Counted from the stretch's first letter, positions 37,560 to 47,638 are shown. The stretch: DNA of 64,000 bases from an uncultured Prevotellaceae bacterium (GCA_900318115.1 ONJJ01000001.1:62001-126000); one strand, 5' to 3'. Program-made: numbers and translations. Notes: generated from the letters alone by a model not told the origin.

Positions 37560-38405
37560 TATCATCTTCTCGATGGGAATGACGAGGATGCCCTGTGCAC
37601 CGAGGGCTTTCAGCTGCGAGATGACTTCCCAGAAGCGTTTCTCGTCGATAACGGTGTGGACGGAGTTCCAGCCGGGCGTGGCGAGTGGCATGACGGTGGG
37701 GCTCTTGGCTCCCGGCAAGACGGCGATGATCTCGTCGAGGCGCTCGGTGGGCACGTTCATCAGTACATATTTCTTGTCCTCAGCGGCCTTGACAGCTTCG
37801 ATGCGGAAGAGGAGGTCGTCGAGGACGGCCCTCTTCTCGGCAGAGAGTCCCTTGTTGGCGATGAGCAGTGCCTCGCTGTGCATGGCGACCTCGACCTCGC
37901 TGAGGTTGTTGCTCACGAGGGTAGAACCGCTGCTGACGATGTCGAAGATGGCGTCGGCCAGGCCGATTCCCGGGGAAATCTCCACGGAACCCGTGATGAC
38001 GTGGATCTCGGCGTGAACACCTTTCTCCTGAAGGTAGGAGCGGAGGATGGCAGGATAGCTGGTGGCTATCTTCTTGCCCTCGAACCACTGCACACCGGGA
38101 TAGTCGATGGCCTTGGGGATGGCCAGCGAGAGGCGGCACTTGCTGAAGCCCAAACGACGGACGACATCGGCTTCCTCGCCTCGTTCCACGAACTCATTTT
38201 CGCCCACGATACCCAAGTCGGCCACACCCGTGGCCACGGACTGTGGAATGTCGTCGTCGCGGAGATAGAGCACCTCCACGGGGAAGTTGGGCGACTGGAC
38301 AAGCAAGGTGCGCTTGCTGGAAGGTATCTTGATGCCCGCTTCGGCGAGCAGGGCCATGGTGTCTTCATACAAGCGGCCCTTGGACTGAACGGCAATGCGA
38401 ATCAT
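37554..38405 (-). CDS. hisG: ATP phosphoribosyltransferase, long form
   Basis: The protein has 283 aa, the long HisG form with its own C-terminal ACT-like regulatory domain, so no HisZ is needed. It shows IRIAVQSKGRLYEDTMALLAEAGI, VADLGIVGENEFVERG, IATSYPAILRSYLQEKGV and the phosphoribosyl loop GIGLADAIFDIVSSGSTL. The ACT part ends in LKALGAQGILVIPIEKMIL. It catalyses the first committed step of histidine synthesis and is normally inhibited by histidine. It leads hisGDCB from its own promoter. Confidence 0.95.
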   Translation of the reverse strand: MIRIAVQSKGRLYEDTMALLAEAGIKIPSSKRTLLVQSPNFPVEVLYLRDDDIPQSVATGVADLGIVGENEFVERGEEADVVRRLGFSKCRLSLAIPKAIDYPGVQWFEGKKIATSYPAILRSYLQEKGVHAEIHVITGSVEISPGIGLADAIFDIVSSGSTLVSNNLSEVEVAMHSEALLIANKGLSAEKRAVLDDLLFRIEAVKAAEDKKYVLMNVPTERLDEIIAVLPGAKSPTVMPLATPGWNSVHTVIDEKRFWEVISQLKALGAQGILVIPIEKMIL

Positions 38406-38455
38406 ATATATTTACAGATTTGCGGATTAACGATGATGGTTCTTTACATTTTTTG

Positions 38456-38463
38456 CAAAGGTA
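38456..38463 (-). promoter_or_regulatory. his operon promoter, -7 element
   Basis: The minus strand reads TACCTTTG about 50 bp upstream of hisG. A TTGC lies 19 bp further upstream, near 38483-38486. I see no His-rich leader peptide. Confidence 0.7.
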
Positions 38464-38559
38464 CGGCTAAAAACACAAAAACGCAAGCAAAATGGCAACA
38501 AAATGAAAAAAACGTCTCATTTATTTCCCTTTTTCCTTGGAGTGTATGGCAGAAGTCTA

Positions 38560-38567
38560 TACCTTTG
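38560..38567 (+). promoter_or_regulatory. Promoter of the FMN-reductase-like gene
   Basis: TACCTTTG on the plus strand with TTGG 20 bp upstream (38537-38540), 71 bp before the start codon. It lies back to back with the his operon promoter. Confidence 0.7.
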
Positions 38568-38638
38568 CAGGCACAAAATGTCCACAGGACATCTATATTC
38601 AAGGATTTATCTATCACTCATAACGGATTCAAAAGACT

Positions 38639-39256
38639 ATGAAAGTTCTACTTATCAACGGAAGCCCGCGGTCCAACGGCAACACGCGTCTGGCACTGGA
38701 AGAAGTGGCCGGGGCGCTGAACGGCGAGGGCGTGGACACACAGATCATCGACCTGGGCAAGAAGGCAGTGCAGGGCTGCATCGCCTGCGGCTACTGCGGC
38801 CGCGAAGGCAAATGCACCTTCCGCGACGACCTGTACTATCAGATAATGCGGGCCGTGAAGGACGGCATCGACGGACTGGTGGTTGGTTCACCCGTGTACT
38901 ACGGCGGCCCCAACGGCTCGCTGTGCGCGCTGCTCGACCGCGTGTTCTACTCGCTGGGTTCCTTCCTTCAGTTCAAACCGGGAGCCAGCGTGGTGGTGTG
39001 TCGCCGCGGCGGAGCATCGGCCGCCTTCGACCGCCTGAACAAGTACTTCACCATCATGAATATGCCCGTGGTCAGTTCGCAGTACTGGAATATGGTTTAT
39101 GGCCAGACACCCGGACAAGCCGCGCAGGACGAGGAAGGGATGCAGACCATGCGCACTCTGGGACGCAACATGGCCTGGATGATTAAGAAGATGAACGTCA
39201 GCGAGGAAGGTCATCCGCAGCGGGAAACTCCCGTCTGGACGAACTTCATCCGTTAG
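38639..39256 (+). CDS. Flavodoxin-fold NAD(P)H-dependent FMN reductase
   Basis: The protein has 205 aa. The phosphate-binding loop LLINGSPRSNGNTRLALEE opens a flavodoxin fold. CIACGYCGREGKC (residues ~47-59) is the four-cysteine stretch seen in iron-sulfur flavoprotein relatives, and GSPVYYGGPNGSLCALLDR is the FMN loop. It probably reduces small molecules with NAD(P)H in the cytoplasm. Its stop codon interlocks with that of the convergent GH43 gene (TTAG). Confidence 0.85.
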   Translation: MKVLLINGSPRSNGNTRLALEEVAGALNGEGVDTQIIDLGKKAVQGCIACGYCGREGKCTFRDDLYYQIMRAVKDGIDGLVVGSPVYYGGPNGSLCALLDRVFYSLGSFLQFKPGASVVVCRRGGASAAFDRLNKYFTIMNMPVVSSQYWNMVYGQTPGQAAQDEEGMQTMRTLGRNMAWMIKKMNVSEEGHPQRETPVWTNFIR

Positions 39257-40851
39257 CGGAAGTCAAACGCATCGACGTCCAACCAACCGCCGGCGCGCTT
39301 GGTGGCATAGCAGAAGAGGGCAAACTTGGACCCCATGAAGAAGCGTTGCCAGTCGAAGCGCATACGATAGTCGCCGCCGAGGGAGGTGAAGGTGGTGCCG
39401 TCGGTGCTGTAGGCAAAGGTGGCGATGTCCCGCCGCACGTTGAAGTCGCCACTGATGCGCAGCCACAGCTGGGGCGACGTGAGGGGCAGTTGCTCGACGA
39501 CTTTCTCGTCGGCCTGTGTGACCTGTTTGTTGTCGCCCTCCAACTTCACCTGCATCTCCACCAGTTCCAGCGTCAGCTTGCGCCCCGACCGACGCACGCG
39601 CAGTGCGCAGGTGCCATCGTTGAAGGCCGCGAAGCCAGCGCAGTCGCCGTCCTTCAGGTGCGAGAGGTCGAGACTAACCGTGGCGCTGCAGGTGGGACCT
39701 TGCATGCGCTGGGTGAGCGTGTTGGGAGCCAAGTACAGGTTGGGCACCACGCGGGAAGTCTTCAGGCGCAACCAGCCCGGACGTTCGGCGAGGCTCCAGG
39801 CCGCGTCCACGGGATTGTGGTTCCACTGCCAGTGCTTGCCCAGTTGCGGGGAGCTGAAGTCGTCGCTGCAGACGATGCCCGTGGAGGGCATGCCACTGCG
39901 CAGCACCCTGACGCGCTCAGGAACGCGACCATACTCATCGCCCATCTGAGGCCAACCGTCGATCCAGCGACAGGGCACGAGCGTAGGCACACGCCCCACG
40001 CCGCCGCGGTCCTGGAAGATGATTCCGTACCAGTCGCCGTCGGGCGTATCGAAGATAGTCCCCTGCCCCACCGTTCCGAAACCGCCGAACTCACTATCGA
40101 GCACCACGCGACGCTCGTAGGGGCCACGGATGTCATCAGCCCGATAGCAGACCTCATGCCGATGGCCTCCGGGAGGCCAGGCAATCATCAGCAGGTAGTA
40201 GCGACCACGATGCTTGATCATGCGGGAGCCCTCGAGCAAGCCGCGCTCGGCGGGACCTCGCTGGAAGAGCTGAACGTGCGAGTCGGGAATGACATCAGAG
40301 AGGTCTGGCTTCAGTTCCATCATCTCGCCCGTGCCGTAGATGACGTATACGCGGTCGTCGTCATCGAAGAAGAGCGAGCAGTCGTGGAAATGACGCATAC
40401 GGGAAAGCAACGTCCACTGACCTTCGATATTGGTGGTCGTATAAATATAAGTGTCGCCCACGGAGCCGCGCTCGTTGGGAGCCAGGAGAGCATAGAAGCG
40501 CCCGTTGTGGTACTTCAGCGAGGTAGCCCATTGGCCTCGGCCATAGACCGTTCCCTCCTGCAGGTCGTACTTCGGAGAGTCCGTCAGGCGGTCGAAGACA
40601 TAGCCGATGGTCTGCCAGTTCTTGAGGTCGTAGGATTGCATGATGGGGGCTCCAGGCATCAGGTGCATGGTGGTTGAAACCATATAGAAAGCATCGTCCA
40701 CGCGGATGACATCAGGGTCTGGGACGTCGGCCCAGAGCATCGGGTTCTTGACAAAAGCGCTGTCGGCATCAACAGCCAGAGCCGTTTGTGCGTCAGCAGG
40801 TGCCAGGCAGCAAAGGGAAGCCGCCAGCAGGGCGAGGGTGATTCGTTTCAT
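39253..40851 (-). CDS. Secreted GH43 glycoside hydrolase with C-terminal sandwich domain
   Basis: The protein has 532 aa with a signal peptide (residues 1-21, ending ADAQ). The five-bladed GH43 propeller carries its acidic triad in VPDPDVIRVDDAFYMV (base Asp), HDCSLFFDDDDRVYVIYGTG (middle Asp) and GLLEGSRMIKHRGRYYLL (acid Glu). From residue ~330 a concanavalin-like beta-sandwich follows, as in beta-xylosidase/arabinofuranosidase enzymes. It should remove arabinose or xylose from plant polysaccharide. It is last in a three-GH43 operon, 26 bp after the second gene. Confidence 0.85.
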   Translation of the reverse strand: MKRITLALLAASLCCLAPADAQTALAVDADSAFVKNPMLWADVPDPDVIRVDDAFYMVSTTMHLMPGAPIMQSYDLKNWQTIGYVFDRLTDSPKYDLQEGTVYGRGQWATSLKYHNGRFYALLAPNERGSVGDTYIYTTTNIEGQWTLLSRMRHFHDCSLFFDDDDRVYVIYGTGEMMELKPDLSDVIPDSHVQLFQRGPAERGLLEGSRMIKHRGRYYLLMIAWPPGGHRHEVCYRADDIRGPYERRVVLDSEFGGFGTVGQGTIFDTPDGDWYGIIFQDRGGVGRVPTLVPCRWIDGWPQMGDEYGRVPERVRVLRSGMPSTGIVCSDDFSSPQLGKHWQWNHNPVDAAWSLAERPGWLRLKTSRVVPNLYLAPNTLTQRMQGPTCSATVSLDLSHLKDGDCAGFAAFNDGTCALRVRRSGRKLTLELVEMQVKLEGDNKQVTQADEKVVEQLPLTSPQLWLRISGDFNVRRDIATFAYSTDGTTFTSLGGDYRMRFDWQRFFMGSKFALFCYATKRAGGWLDVDAFDFR

Positions 40852-40877
40852 ATCTTAAGCGGTTGGTGGTTAGTCTG

Positions 40878-42329
40878 TCACTTGTTTCGGAAGTTCCACT
40901 TGGAGTTGTCGCTGCTGAAGTCGTACTCGGCCAGCGTCGGAGTGGAGTCGGCCGCGGAATAGAGGACGTAGCGGGTGTTCAATTGTGGCTGTCCGGGGAT
41001 GCGTTTGGGCATGATGCGGAAGGTGCCATCGGTCAGCTGTTCCACGCGCCAGAGCTGTTCATCGGTCCCGTGGTATTCGGAGGTGGTCTTCACTTCGAGG
41101 TCTGCGGTGGCGGTGAGGGCACGCCCGGTGCCGGCGATGACAATCTTGAAATAGGGGTTGCTGAGGTAGCCGCCCGCCTCGTCCACAGGTGTCAGGGTCC
41201 ACAGCTGATGGGGCCGGAACATATAGTCTCCGCAGCGTACAGGGATGTCGCCCTGCGGCCACGTGGCGATGACCTCCTCCAATTGCTGGTCGGGGATGAC
41301 CTTCAGCGGTTTGCTTGTGTCCATATTCCAGAAGCGCTCGCGCTCCTGCTGGATGCGCACAAAGTCCACGGCGAGCTCCAGAGCATAGCCTCGGCGCTCT
41401 GATGCAATCTCAAACGTGCCGCCGCGGAAGCGCTCGCCAGCCACAGGCCAGCCGTTCTTCCATAGCAACGGCCGGATTCCCAGCACGGAGCGTCCGCTGC
41501 GGTCGAAGTCTGCCTCGAAGTGGCACGACATGACCTCCACGCCCTCGTCGAGAATGGTGCGACCGAAGTGCCCGGGACCACAGACACGGTCGCCGGCGGC
41601 AATGACCATGCGACCGCCGCCGCGCAACATCTCGCGACCGACGTTGTCCTCATAAGGTCCCTCGACCGAGCGCGACCGCCCAACAACGATATTATAGGTA
41701 GAGTTCACGCCGTCGCAGCACGTGCCGTGGGTGCCAAGGAGGTAGTACCATCCGTCGCGGTAGATGAGGTCCGTGGCCTCGCAGTCGATGGCGATATCCT
41801 TCTCCACGTTGCCGGGCACACGATGGCCCGTGGCAGGATCGAGTTCGATGAGACGTATGGAACCGAAATAAGTACCGTAGCAGACCCAGAGACGTCCGGT
41901 TGTAGGATCAAGGAGCAAGCCGGGGTCGATGGCATCCTGATCCTCAAGGCCATCGCTGGAGCAGACCTCTACGGGAGTCGTGAAGCGGAAATCCGGCGAA
42001 CGGGGATCCAGCGAGCGGTTCCACATAGTCAGGATGCGCCCGTTGTGCCCGCCGCCCAGGCCACCTCCCGTGGCACCATATATAAATAGGTAGCGGTCGC
42101 CGATCTTCATGACGTCGGGGGCAGCACCGCCGCCGGGTCGTTCGGCACCCGAGTGCCAGGACCAGCCGTCGTCGCTGATGAGTCCTCCCCCACCCGTTCC
42201 GAAGGTGTAGTATTTGCCGTTGCACTCTGCCAGGGTCGAGGGGTCGTGGATATAGGGTTGACCGACTTGGGCCTGGGTCGTCAGAGCCTGCATCCACAGG
42301 GCTAAGAGGAAATATCTGGTTGTCTTCAT
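40878..42329 (-). CDS. Secreted GH43 enzyme with ricin-type C-terminus (arabinanase-like)
   Basis: The protein has 483 aa with a signal peptide (residues 1-20, ending TQAQ). Catalytic-domain landmarks are YIHDPSTLAECNGKYYTFGTG (base Asp), AIDPGLLLDPTTGRLWVCYGTYFGSI (middle Asp) and DCEATDLIYRDGWYYLLGTHGTCCDGVNS (Glu), the layout of endo-arabinanase-like members. Residues ~360-480 look like a lectin or carbohydrate-binding domain (HQLWTLTPVDEAGGYLSN, DEQLWRVEQLTDGTFRIMPK). It lies 6 bp after the first GH43 gene. Confidence 0.85.
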   Translation of the reverse strand: MKTTRYFLLALWMQALTTQAQVGQPYIHDPSTLAECNGKYYTFGTGGGGLISDDGWSWHSGAERPGGGAAPDVMKIGDRYLFIYGATGGGLGGGHNGRILTMWNRSLDPRSPDFRFTTPVEVCSSDGLEDQDAIDPGLLLDPTTGRLWVCYGTYFGSIRLIELDPATGHRVPGNVEKDIAIDCEATDLIYRDGWYYLLGTHGTCCDGVNSTYNIVVGRSRSVEGPYEDNVGREMLRGGGRMVIAAGDRVCGPGHFGRTILDEGVEVMSCHFEADFDRSGRSVLGIRPLLWKNGWPVAGERFRGGTFEIASERRGYALELAVDFVRIQQERERFWNMDTSKPLKVIPDQQLEEVIATWPQGDIPVRCGDYMFRPHQLWTLTPVDEAGGYLSNPYFKIVIAGTGRALTATADLEVKTTSEYHGTDEQLWRVEQLTDGTFRIMPKRIPGQPQLNTRYVLYSAADSTPTLAEYDFSSDNSKWNFRNK

Positions 42330-42335
42330 AGTCGC

Positions 42336-44372
42336 TTATTTAATGGCGGAAACGGAATAGCCGGTGACGGGGTTGCCCTGCTCGTCGATGAAACGGACAC
42401 AGAAATCGCTCAGTCCGGGGCCGTTGACAAGGGCAAAACGCAGGATGTTGCGCCCGCGGCGGAGCCGCAGACGAGGCGAGACGCCGTCGTCCTGCACCAT
42501 GCGGCGGTCGCCGGAAAGCAGCAGCACTTCCTCGTCATTGAGCCACCACATCGAAGCACCGTTGGAACCGGCGGCCAGACGCACGCCATCGATGTCCTCG
42601 GCACACTCGATGACGGCAGTGCCGCAGAAGAGGTTGCCGTAGGCCTGCTTGCCCCATCGCTCCGCGAAATGAAACAGCCGGACGTTGTAGTCGCCGCTTT
42701 CGAGGGCATACCATTTGCGCTTGCTGTTTTTTTGCAACTGCTGTGCCTCGGCAAACTTGTTGCGCAGCCAGCTGTCGGTGAACACGGTGTTGCTTCGGAT
42801 CTCCTGCGGCTCGGGTTCCATCAGTTGCCAGCGACGGATGAAGCCGTGCTCATCCGGCTTGGCGGCCGGGGCATCCGCGGCTACGGGAGTGAAGTATAGC
42901 GGTCTGTTCTTGAACTGGAGCCAATCGATGTCCAAGGCCTCACCTTCACAAGTCACGGTAACATCGTAGAGGTCACGGAGTTGAGGGTTCTGGGAGGAGC
43001 GGTCGGCTGGATTCTGCAACCATCCCTTGGGGATAAAGCTCAAGGGAAGGGCCAAGGTCAGCCATTGCCCTCGCTGGTCGCGCCGGAACGTGCCTTGCTG
43101 AGCCTCGACAGTTATAGGCATCTTCGCCACGACTTTTCCTTTTCTTTTGTCCCCACGAGGGCTGACTGCAATGCTGAGCTGTGTGTTGGCCATGGCTCGC
43201 ACGCGAGCAATGATATAAGAGTCATCGCGCAAACTGCTGAAATCCACATCGCCATAGCTCACCCACCGCCCTTTGCCGGGGAGGCTGACGTACCAGCCGC
43301 TAAAGGGGTGCAGGCTATCGACGAAGGCATTGGAGACGTCTTCGCTCATGGCGCTATAGCGGTCGAGTTCGATACGCGAGGTGGCAGCCGTCAGCCCCAC
43401 GCCACGATGCGTCGGCCGGACTTCCTGAATCGTTCCGTCTGGCAGGAAACGAACACGCTCGATGCGAGCGGAACGGCGCTTGTCCATCTGCGGAGAATAG
43501 TCGTTGTGATGATAGAAGAGGTACCACTCGCCACGAAACTGCACGAAGCTGTGGTGGTTGGTCCAGCAGCGGTTGGCGTGTTCTGCCATGAAAATGCCCT
43601 TGAAGTCCCAGGGGCCCAGCGGCGTGCGGGACATCGCGTAGGCCAACGTCTCGGTGCCATTTTCCTTACGGACCCACGGGAAGGTGAGGTAGTACCAGCC
43701 GTCGCGCTTGAAGACAAAAGGTCCTTCCTTGAAACCCTCGGGCAAGCCTTCCATCTGGCGACCGCCCGCCTGAGACGTTCCGCCCTGCGGCAGCGTCACG
43801 GTCTGGAGTTCATCGGCGAGCTCGGTCATGTTGTCCTTCAACCGGGCGCCACGGATTCCCATTCCGCTCCAGTAGATGTAGGCCTTACCGTCGTCGTCCA
43901 GGAGCACGCACGGATCAATGCCCGAGACGCCACGTATGGGTTCGGGTTCCAAGCGGAAGGGACCCGTAGGGGAATCCGCGGTGGCAACACCGATGGCAAA
44001 TCCACGGCCGCCACGAGGAGCATCCGGGAAGTAGAAATAGTAGCGACCATCCTTCGCCACGCAGTCCGGAGCCCACATCGAAAAGCCGTCGGGCTTCCCC
44101 CAAGGCACCTGCTCCTGCGAGACGATGACGCCGTGGTCCGTCCAATCCGTGAGGTTGTCGGAGGAGAACACATGATAGTCAGCCATACAGAACCAGTCCT
44201 GACGCTGACCCTCGGGAGCCGGTATGTCGTGGGAGGGATAGACGTAAATGCGATTATTGAACACTCGTGCCGTGGGGTCGGCAGCAAACTGATCACGGAT
44301 GATGGGATTCTGTGCCTGAAGCCCTGCGGCCAGACACAACATCAGATTCAGAGAAAGATACTTCGGTTTCAT
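42336..44372 (-). CDS. Secreted large GH43 enzyme with C-terminal accessory domains
   Basis: The protein has 678 aa from ATG 44372. The frame opens two codons earlier at a GTG that lies at the promoter edge. A signal peptide ends LQAQ. The GH43 triad is in ADPTARVFNNRIYVYPSHD, GIDPCVLLDDDGKAYIYWSG and FKEGPFVFKRDGWYYLTF. Residues ~360-480 resemble a carbohydrate-binding module (YGDVDFSSLRDDSYIIARVRA) and the end is a second sandwich-like domain (WWLNDEEVLLLSGDRR). It starts the GH43 operon. The -7 box ends 5 bp before the ATG, which suggests a leaderless mRNA. Confidence 0.85.
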   Translation of the reverse strand: MKPKYLSLNLMLCLAAGLQAQNPIIRDQFAADPTARVFNNRIYVYPSHDIPAPEGQRQDWFCMADYHVFSSDNLTDWTDHGVIVSQEQVPWGKPDGFSMWAPDCVAKDGRYYFYFPDAPRGGRGFAIGVATADSPTGPFRLEPEPIRGVSGIDPCVLLDDDGKAYIYWSGMGIRGARLKDNMTELADELQTVTLPQGGTSQAGGRQMEGLPEGFKEGPFVFKRDGWYYLTFPWVRKENGTETLAYAMSRTPLGPWDFKGIFMAEHANRCWTNHHSFVQFRGEWYLFYHHNDYSPQMDKRRSARIERVRFLPDGTIQEVRPTHRGVGLTAATSRIELDRYSAMSEDVSNAFVDSLHPFSGWYVSLPGKGRWVSYGDVDFSSLRDDSYIIARVRAMANTQLSIAVSPRGDKRKGKVVAKMPITVEAQQGTFRRDQRGQWLTLALPLSFIPKGWLQNPADRSSQNPQLRDLYDVTVTCEGEALDIDWLQFKNRPLYFTPVAADAPAAKPDEHGFIRRWQLMEPEPQEIRSNTVFTDSWLRNKFAEAQQLQKNSKRKWYALESGDYNVRLFHFAERWGKQAYGNLFCGTAVIECAEDIDGVRLAAGSNGASMWWLNDEEVLLLSGDRRMVQDDGVSPRLRLRRGRNILRFALVNGPGLSDFCVRFIDEQGNPVTGYSVSAIK

Positions 44373-44377
44373 GGGCA

Positions 44378-44385
44378 CAAAGGTA
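44378..44385 (-). promoter_or_regulatory. GH43 operon -7 element
   Basis: The minus strand reads TACCTTTG, then TGCCC, then the ATG. No good -33 box is seen, which would suit an activated promoter. Confidence 0.6.
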
Positions 44386-44454
44386 CGGCAATAATTCGCA
44401 GCTCACTTACTGCCATGTTTCAAAAACATTGCCAAATGTTTCCTACCCCGCCAA

Positions 44455-45066
44455 TCATTGCTGAGCCGAAGGCAAAACGGCACGATAAAGGTTGCAACCG
44501 ACAAAGTTGCCAAGCACGATGGCGAGATAGAAGAGGAGAATTTCCCAGAGATGTGACGACCAGAAATCGAGAGGGACACAAAGGTAGTAGAAGGCGTCGG
44601 CAATGCAGTGGGGGAAGCCGCACATGATGAACAAAGGAACGCCAAACAGCAAGGGCAGGTTCTTGCCCTGGCGTGCAAAGGTCACGGCCGTGGTCATGAT
44701 GAATCCGCAGCCGATGGCCAGCACGCCCCCTCGCAACGGTCCCACGGCCAGACGTCCCTCGAGCACAGCCTGGGCCGTCTGCTGAAGAGGCAAGGGTGAG
44801 CAGCGCGCGATGAGTGCCACCGCCAGACAACCCACGATGTTGCCCGCCAGAATCAGAAGCAAACTGCCGACCTCACCCTTGCGGATGAAGCCGGCAGTGC
44901 CTGTATAGAGTTTCAGACTGTAGTGTACGACCGTGAGCAGACCAAAGGCAAAGAGCACGGCACCCACAATACTTTTCTCGGCAAGATAGCCGAAACCGGC
45001 TATACCGATGCAAACACCTGCGAGGAAAGCAGAACGCAGGATTTGAACGAAATTGGACGTTGGCAT
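44455..45066 (-). CDS. Formate/nitrite transporter family channel
   Basis: The protein has 203 aa, shorter than the usual 260-280. About six membrane segments are visible. ILAGNIVGCLAVAL and IVLGNFVGCNLYRAVL are the two glycine/asparagine motifs of FNT pores, and GIGCGFIMT-like helices lie between. It likely moves formate, nitrite or a related small anion across the inner membrane. The short length reflects missing loop or terminal parts and not a frameshift. It lies 10 bp after clpC, so it is probably cotranscribed. Confidence 0.78.
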   Translation of the reverse strand: MPTSNFVQILRSAFLAGVCIGIAGFGYLAEKSIVGAVLFAFGLLTVVHYSLKLYTGTAGFIRKGEVGSLLLILAGNIVGCLAVALIARCSPLPLQQTAQAVLEGRLAVGPLRGGVLAIGCGFIMTTAVTFARQGKNLPLLFGVPLFIMCGFPHCIADAFYYLCVPLDFWSSHLWEILLFYLAIVLGNFVGCNLYRAVLPSAQQ

Positions 45067-45076
45067 GAGTATATTA

Positions 45077-47599
45077 TTAAGGATCCAGAGGCTCCAGTGT
45101 CAGTTCCTCGGCGCTGGCGGAAGTCGCATCCACTCGCACGGTCTGTCCTTCGTGGAGCTTGGCGTCGAGAATGAGCTGGCAGAAGGGATCTTCCACAGCT
45201 GTCTGCAACAGGCGCTTCAGGGGACGGGCGCCGAACTGTACGTCGTAGCCCTTGGAACCCAGCCAGGCGCGTGCGGCATCGGTGAGCTCCACGTCGTAGC
45301 CCATTTCGCGGATGCGTTTCTGCAGCGGTCGCATCTCGATATCCACGATCTTATGGAGGCTCTCTTTCGTCAGCTGGTCAAAGAAGATGATGTCATCCAA
45401 GCGATTCAGGAACTCCGGCGAGAATTGCTTCTGCAGCGTCTTGCGGATGATGCTGCGAGCGTACTCGGGGTCTGCAGCATCGCCGCTGTTGAAGCCTATG
45501 CCCTGTCCGAACTCCTTCAGCTGGCGGGTGCCCGTGTTGGAGGTCATGATAATCACGGTGTTGCGGAAATCAACGGTGGTGCCGTTGCCGTCCGTCAGGC
45601 GTCCTTCGTCCATGACCTGAAGCAGGACGTTGAAGATGTCGGAGTGAGCCTTCTCGATCTCGTCGAGGAGCACGATGCTGTAAGGCTTGCGCCTGACGCG
45701 GTCTGTCAGCTGACCGCCTTCCTCATAGCCCACGTATCCCGGAGGAGCACCCACCATGCGGCTGACGGTGTGTTTCTCCATATATTCCGACATATCAACA
45801 CGGATCAGCGCATCCTCGCTGCCAAAGAGTTCCACGGCCAGGCGCTTGGTCAGATACGTCTTACCTACGCCTGTGGGCCCCAGGAACATAAAGGTGCCGA
45901 TGGGTTTGTTGGGGTCTTTCAGTCCGACGCGCGAGCGCTGGATGGCACGCACGAGTTTGTCCACGGCGTCGTCCTGTCCCACGACACTGCCTTTGAGTGC
46001 CGCACCCAGGTTGCGCAGCCGTTCGTTCTCGCTCTCGCCTACCCTCTGCACGGGAATACCCGTCATCATCGCCACGACATCGGCAATCTCTTTCTCGCCG
46101 ATTTCCTCGCGCACCTCGCTCAGCTGGTGTTCCCAGTCCTTCTTCATCTGTTCCAGTCGCATCTGCTCATTGGCCAGCTGATCGCGGTAGTCGGCCGCCA
46201 GCTCATAGTTCTGGCGTGCAGCGGCTTCCTTCTTCAACTCGGCCAGATGATGGCAGAGTTCCTCCTTACGCAGGATGTCCTCGCTGACAGGAATATTAAT
46301 CAGATGGGAGCGCGAGCCAGCCTCGTCCAGTGCATCGATTGCCTTGTCGGGCAGGCTGCGGTCGGTCATATAGCGGTCCGTGAGCTTCACGCAGGCCACG
46401 AGGGCCTCGTCGGAGTACCGCACATTGTGGTGCTCCTCATAGCGTTCTTTGATCTGACGCAGGATTTGTACGGTCTCCTCGACACTGGTGGGGTCCACGA
46501 GCACCTTCTGGAAACGACGCTCCAAGGCGCCGTCCTTCTCGATGCTTTTCTTGTATTCATCGATGGTCGTGGCACCGATGCACTGCACCTCGCCACGAGC
46601 CAGCGCGGGCTTCAGCATATTGGCGGCATCCATGGTGCCGGCAGCGGAACCGGCACCGATGATGGTGTGAATCTCATCGATGAAGAGGATGATCTCCTTG
46701 TGTTCGTGGAGTTCATTGATAATGGCCTTCAGGCGCTCCTCGAACTGACCACGATACTTGGTGCCGGCGACCACGGCAGCCATATCCAGAACGATCACGC
46801 GTTTGTCGAACAGCAGCCGTGCCACCTTGCGCTGTACGATGCGCAGTGCCAGCCCCTCGACAATAGCGCTCTTTCCCACGCCGGGCAGGCCGATGAGGAT
46901 GGGATTGTTCTTCTTGCGACGGCAGAGGATCTGCGCCACGCGCTCAATCTCGCGTTCGCGCCCCACGATGGGATCCAGCACACCCTCCTCGGCAGCCTTC
47001 GTCAGGTCTGTGCCGAAGGTGTCCAGGGCGGGCGTGCCGCTGCCTTTGCCCTTACGGGTGCCAGCAGCAGCCTGTGCCTGAGAGCCCTGCTGTCCCGGGC
47101 GACCGCTGTCATGCAGGTCTTCTTCGTCATCATCGTCGTCCTCATCCTCGTCGGTGTAGCCGAATCCAGCCTGAGGATCCTGCTTCTGGGTGAGGGCGTT
47201 CTTCACTTGCTGATAATCCACTCCGGCTTCCGTCAACTGGCGACAGACGGACTCTTCGCCGTTGCGAAGCATTGCCAGCAGCAAGTGTTCCGTATCGGCC
47301 CACTCAGCCTGCATGGCACGCGCCTCCAGCAACATCAATTTGATGATGCGGCTGGCAGCATCGCTCAGCAGCGGGTCCTTTTGCAGTGCACCTTTCACGA
47401 CGGCACTTTCCAGGCGCTGACGCATCGCCAGGAAGTCAACTCCCAGGTTGCGCAGTATGGCGGTTGCAGTGCAGGATTCCTCGCGCATCATGGCCAACAA
47501 CAAATGCTCCGGCTCGACGACGGGGCTATGCAGACGAACGGCTTCTTCTTTGCCGAAATTCAAAATCTCAGTTATCTGTGGTGAAAGTTTGTTCTCCAT
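45077..47599 (-). CDS. clpC: ClpC-type AAA+ unfoldase
   Basis: The protein has 840 aa. Two Clp N repeats (residues 1-140) are followed by an acidic linker with a run of Asp/Glu at 150-161. AAA module 1 (GLPGVGKS at 237-244, LFIDEIHT) follows, then a UVR-type middle segment ([19 protein letters not shown]) and AAA module 2 ([19 protein letters not shown]). It unfolds proteins for ClpP. The acidic linker is unusually long and pure. It starts 80 bp downstream of tRNA-Arg, with the tRNA terminator in between. Confidence 0.94.
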   Translation of the reverse strand: MENKLSPQITEILNFGKEEAVRLHSPVVEPEHLLLAMMREESCTATAILRNLGVDFLAMRQRLESAVVKGALQKDPLLSDAASRIIKLMLLEARAMQAEWADTEHLLLAMLRNGEESVCRQLTEAGVDYQQVKNALTQKQDPQAGFGYTDEDEDDDDDEEDLHDSGRPGQQGSQAQAAAGTRKGKGSGTPALDTFGTDLTKAAEEGVLDPIVGREREIERVAQILCRRKKNNPILIGLPGVGKSAIVEGLALRIVQRKVARLLFDKRVIVLDMAAVVAGTKYRGQFEERLKAIINELHEHKEIILFIDEIHTIIGAGSAAGTMDAANMLKPALARGEVQCIGATTIDEYKKSIEKDGALERRFQKVLVDPTSVEETVQILRQIKERYEEHHNVRYSDEALVACVKLTDRYMTDRSLPDKAIDALDEAGSRSHLINIPVSEDILRKEELCHHLAELKKEAAARQNYELAADYRDQLANEQMRLEQMKKDWEHQLSEVREEIGEKEIADVVAMMTGIPVQRVGESENERLRNLGAALKGSVVGQDDAVDKLVRAIQRSRVGLKDPNKPIGTFMFLGPTGVGKTYLTKRLAVELFGSEDALIRVDMSEYMEKHTVSRMVGAPPGYVGYEEGGQLTDRVRRKPYSIVLLDEIEKAHSDIFNVLLQVMDEGRLTDGNGTTVDFRNTVIIMTSNTGTRQLKEFGQGIGFNSGDAADPEYARSIIRKTLQKQFSPEFLNRLDDIIFFDQLTKESLHKIVDIEMRPLQKRIREMGYDVELTDAARAWLGSKGYDVQFGARPLKRLLQTAVEDPFCQLILDAKLHEGQTVRVDATSASAEELTLEPLDP

Positions 47600-47638
47600 A
47601 TATTCTCTCTTTTACCATTATGTTATTTTGGGGTTAGA

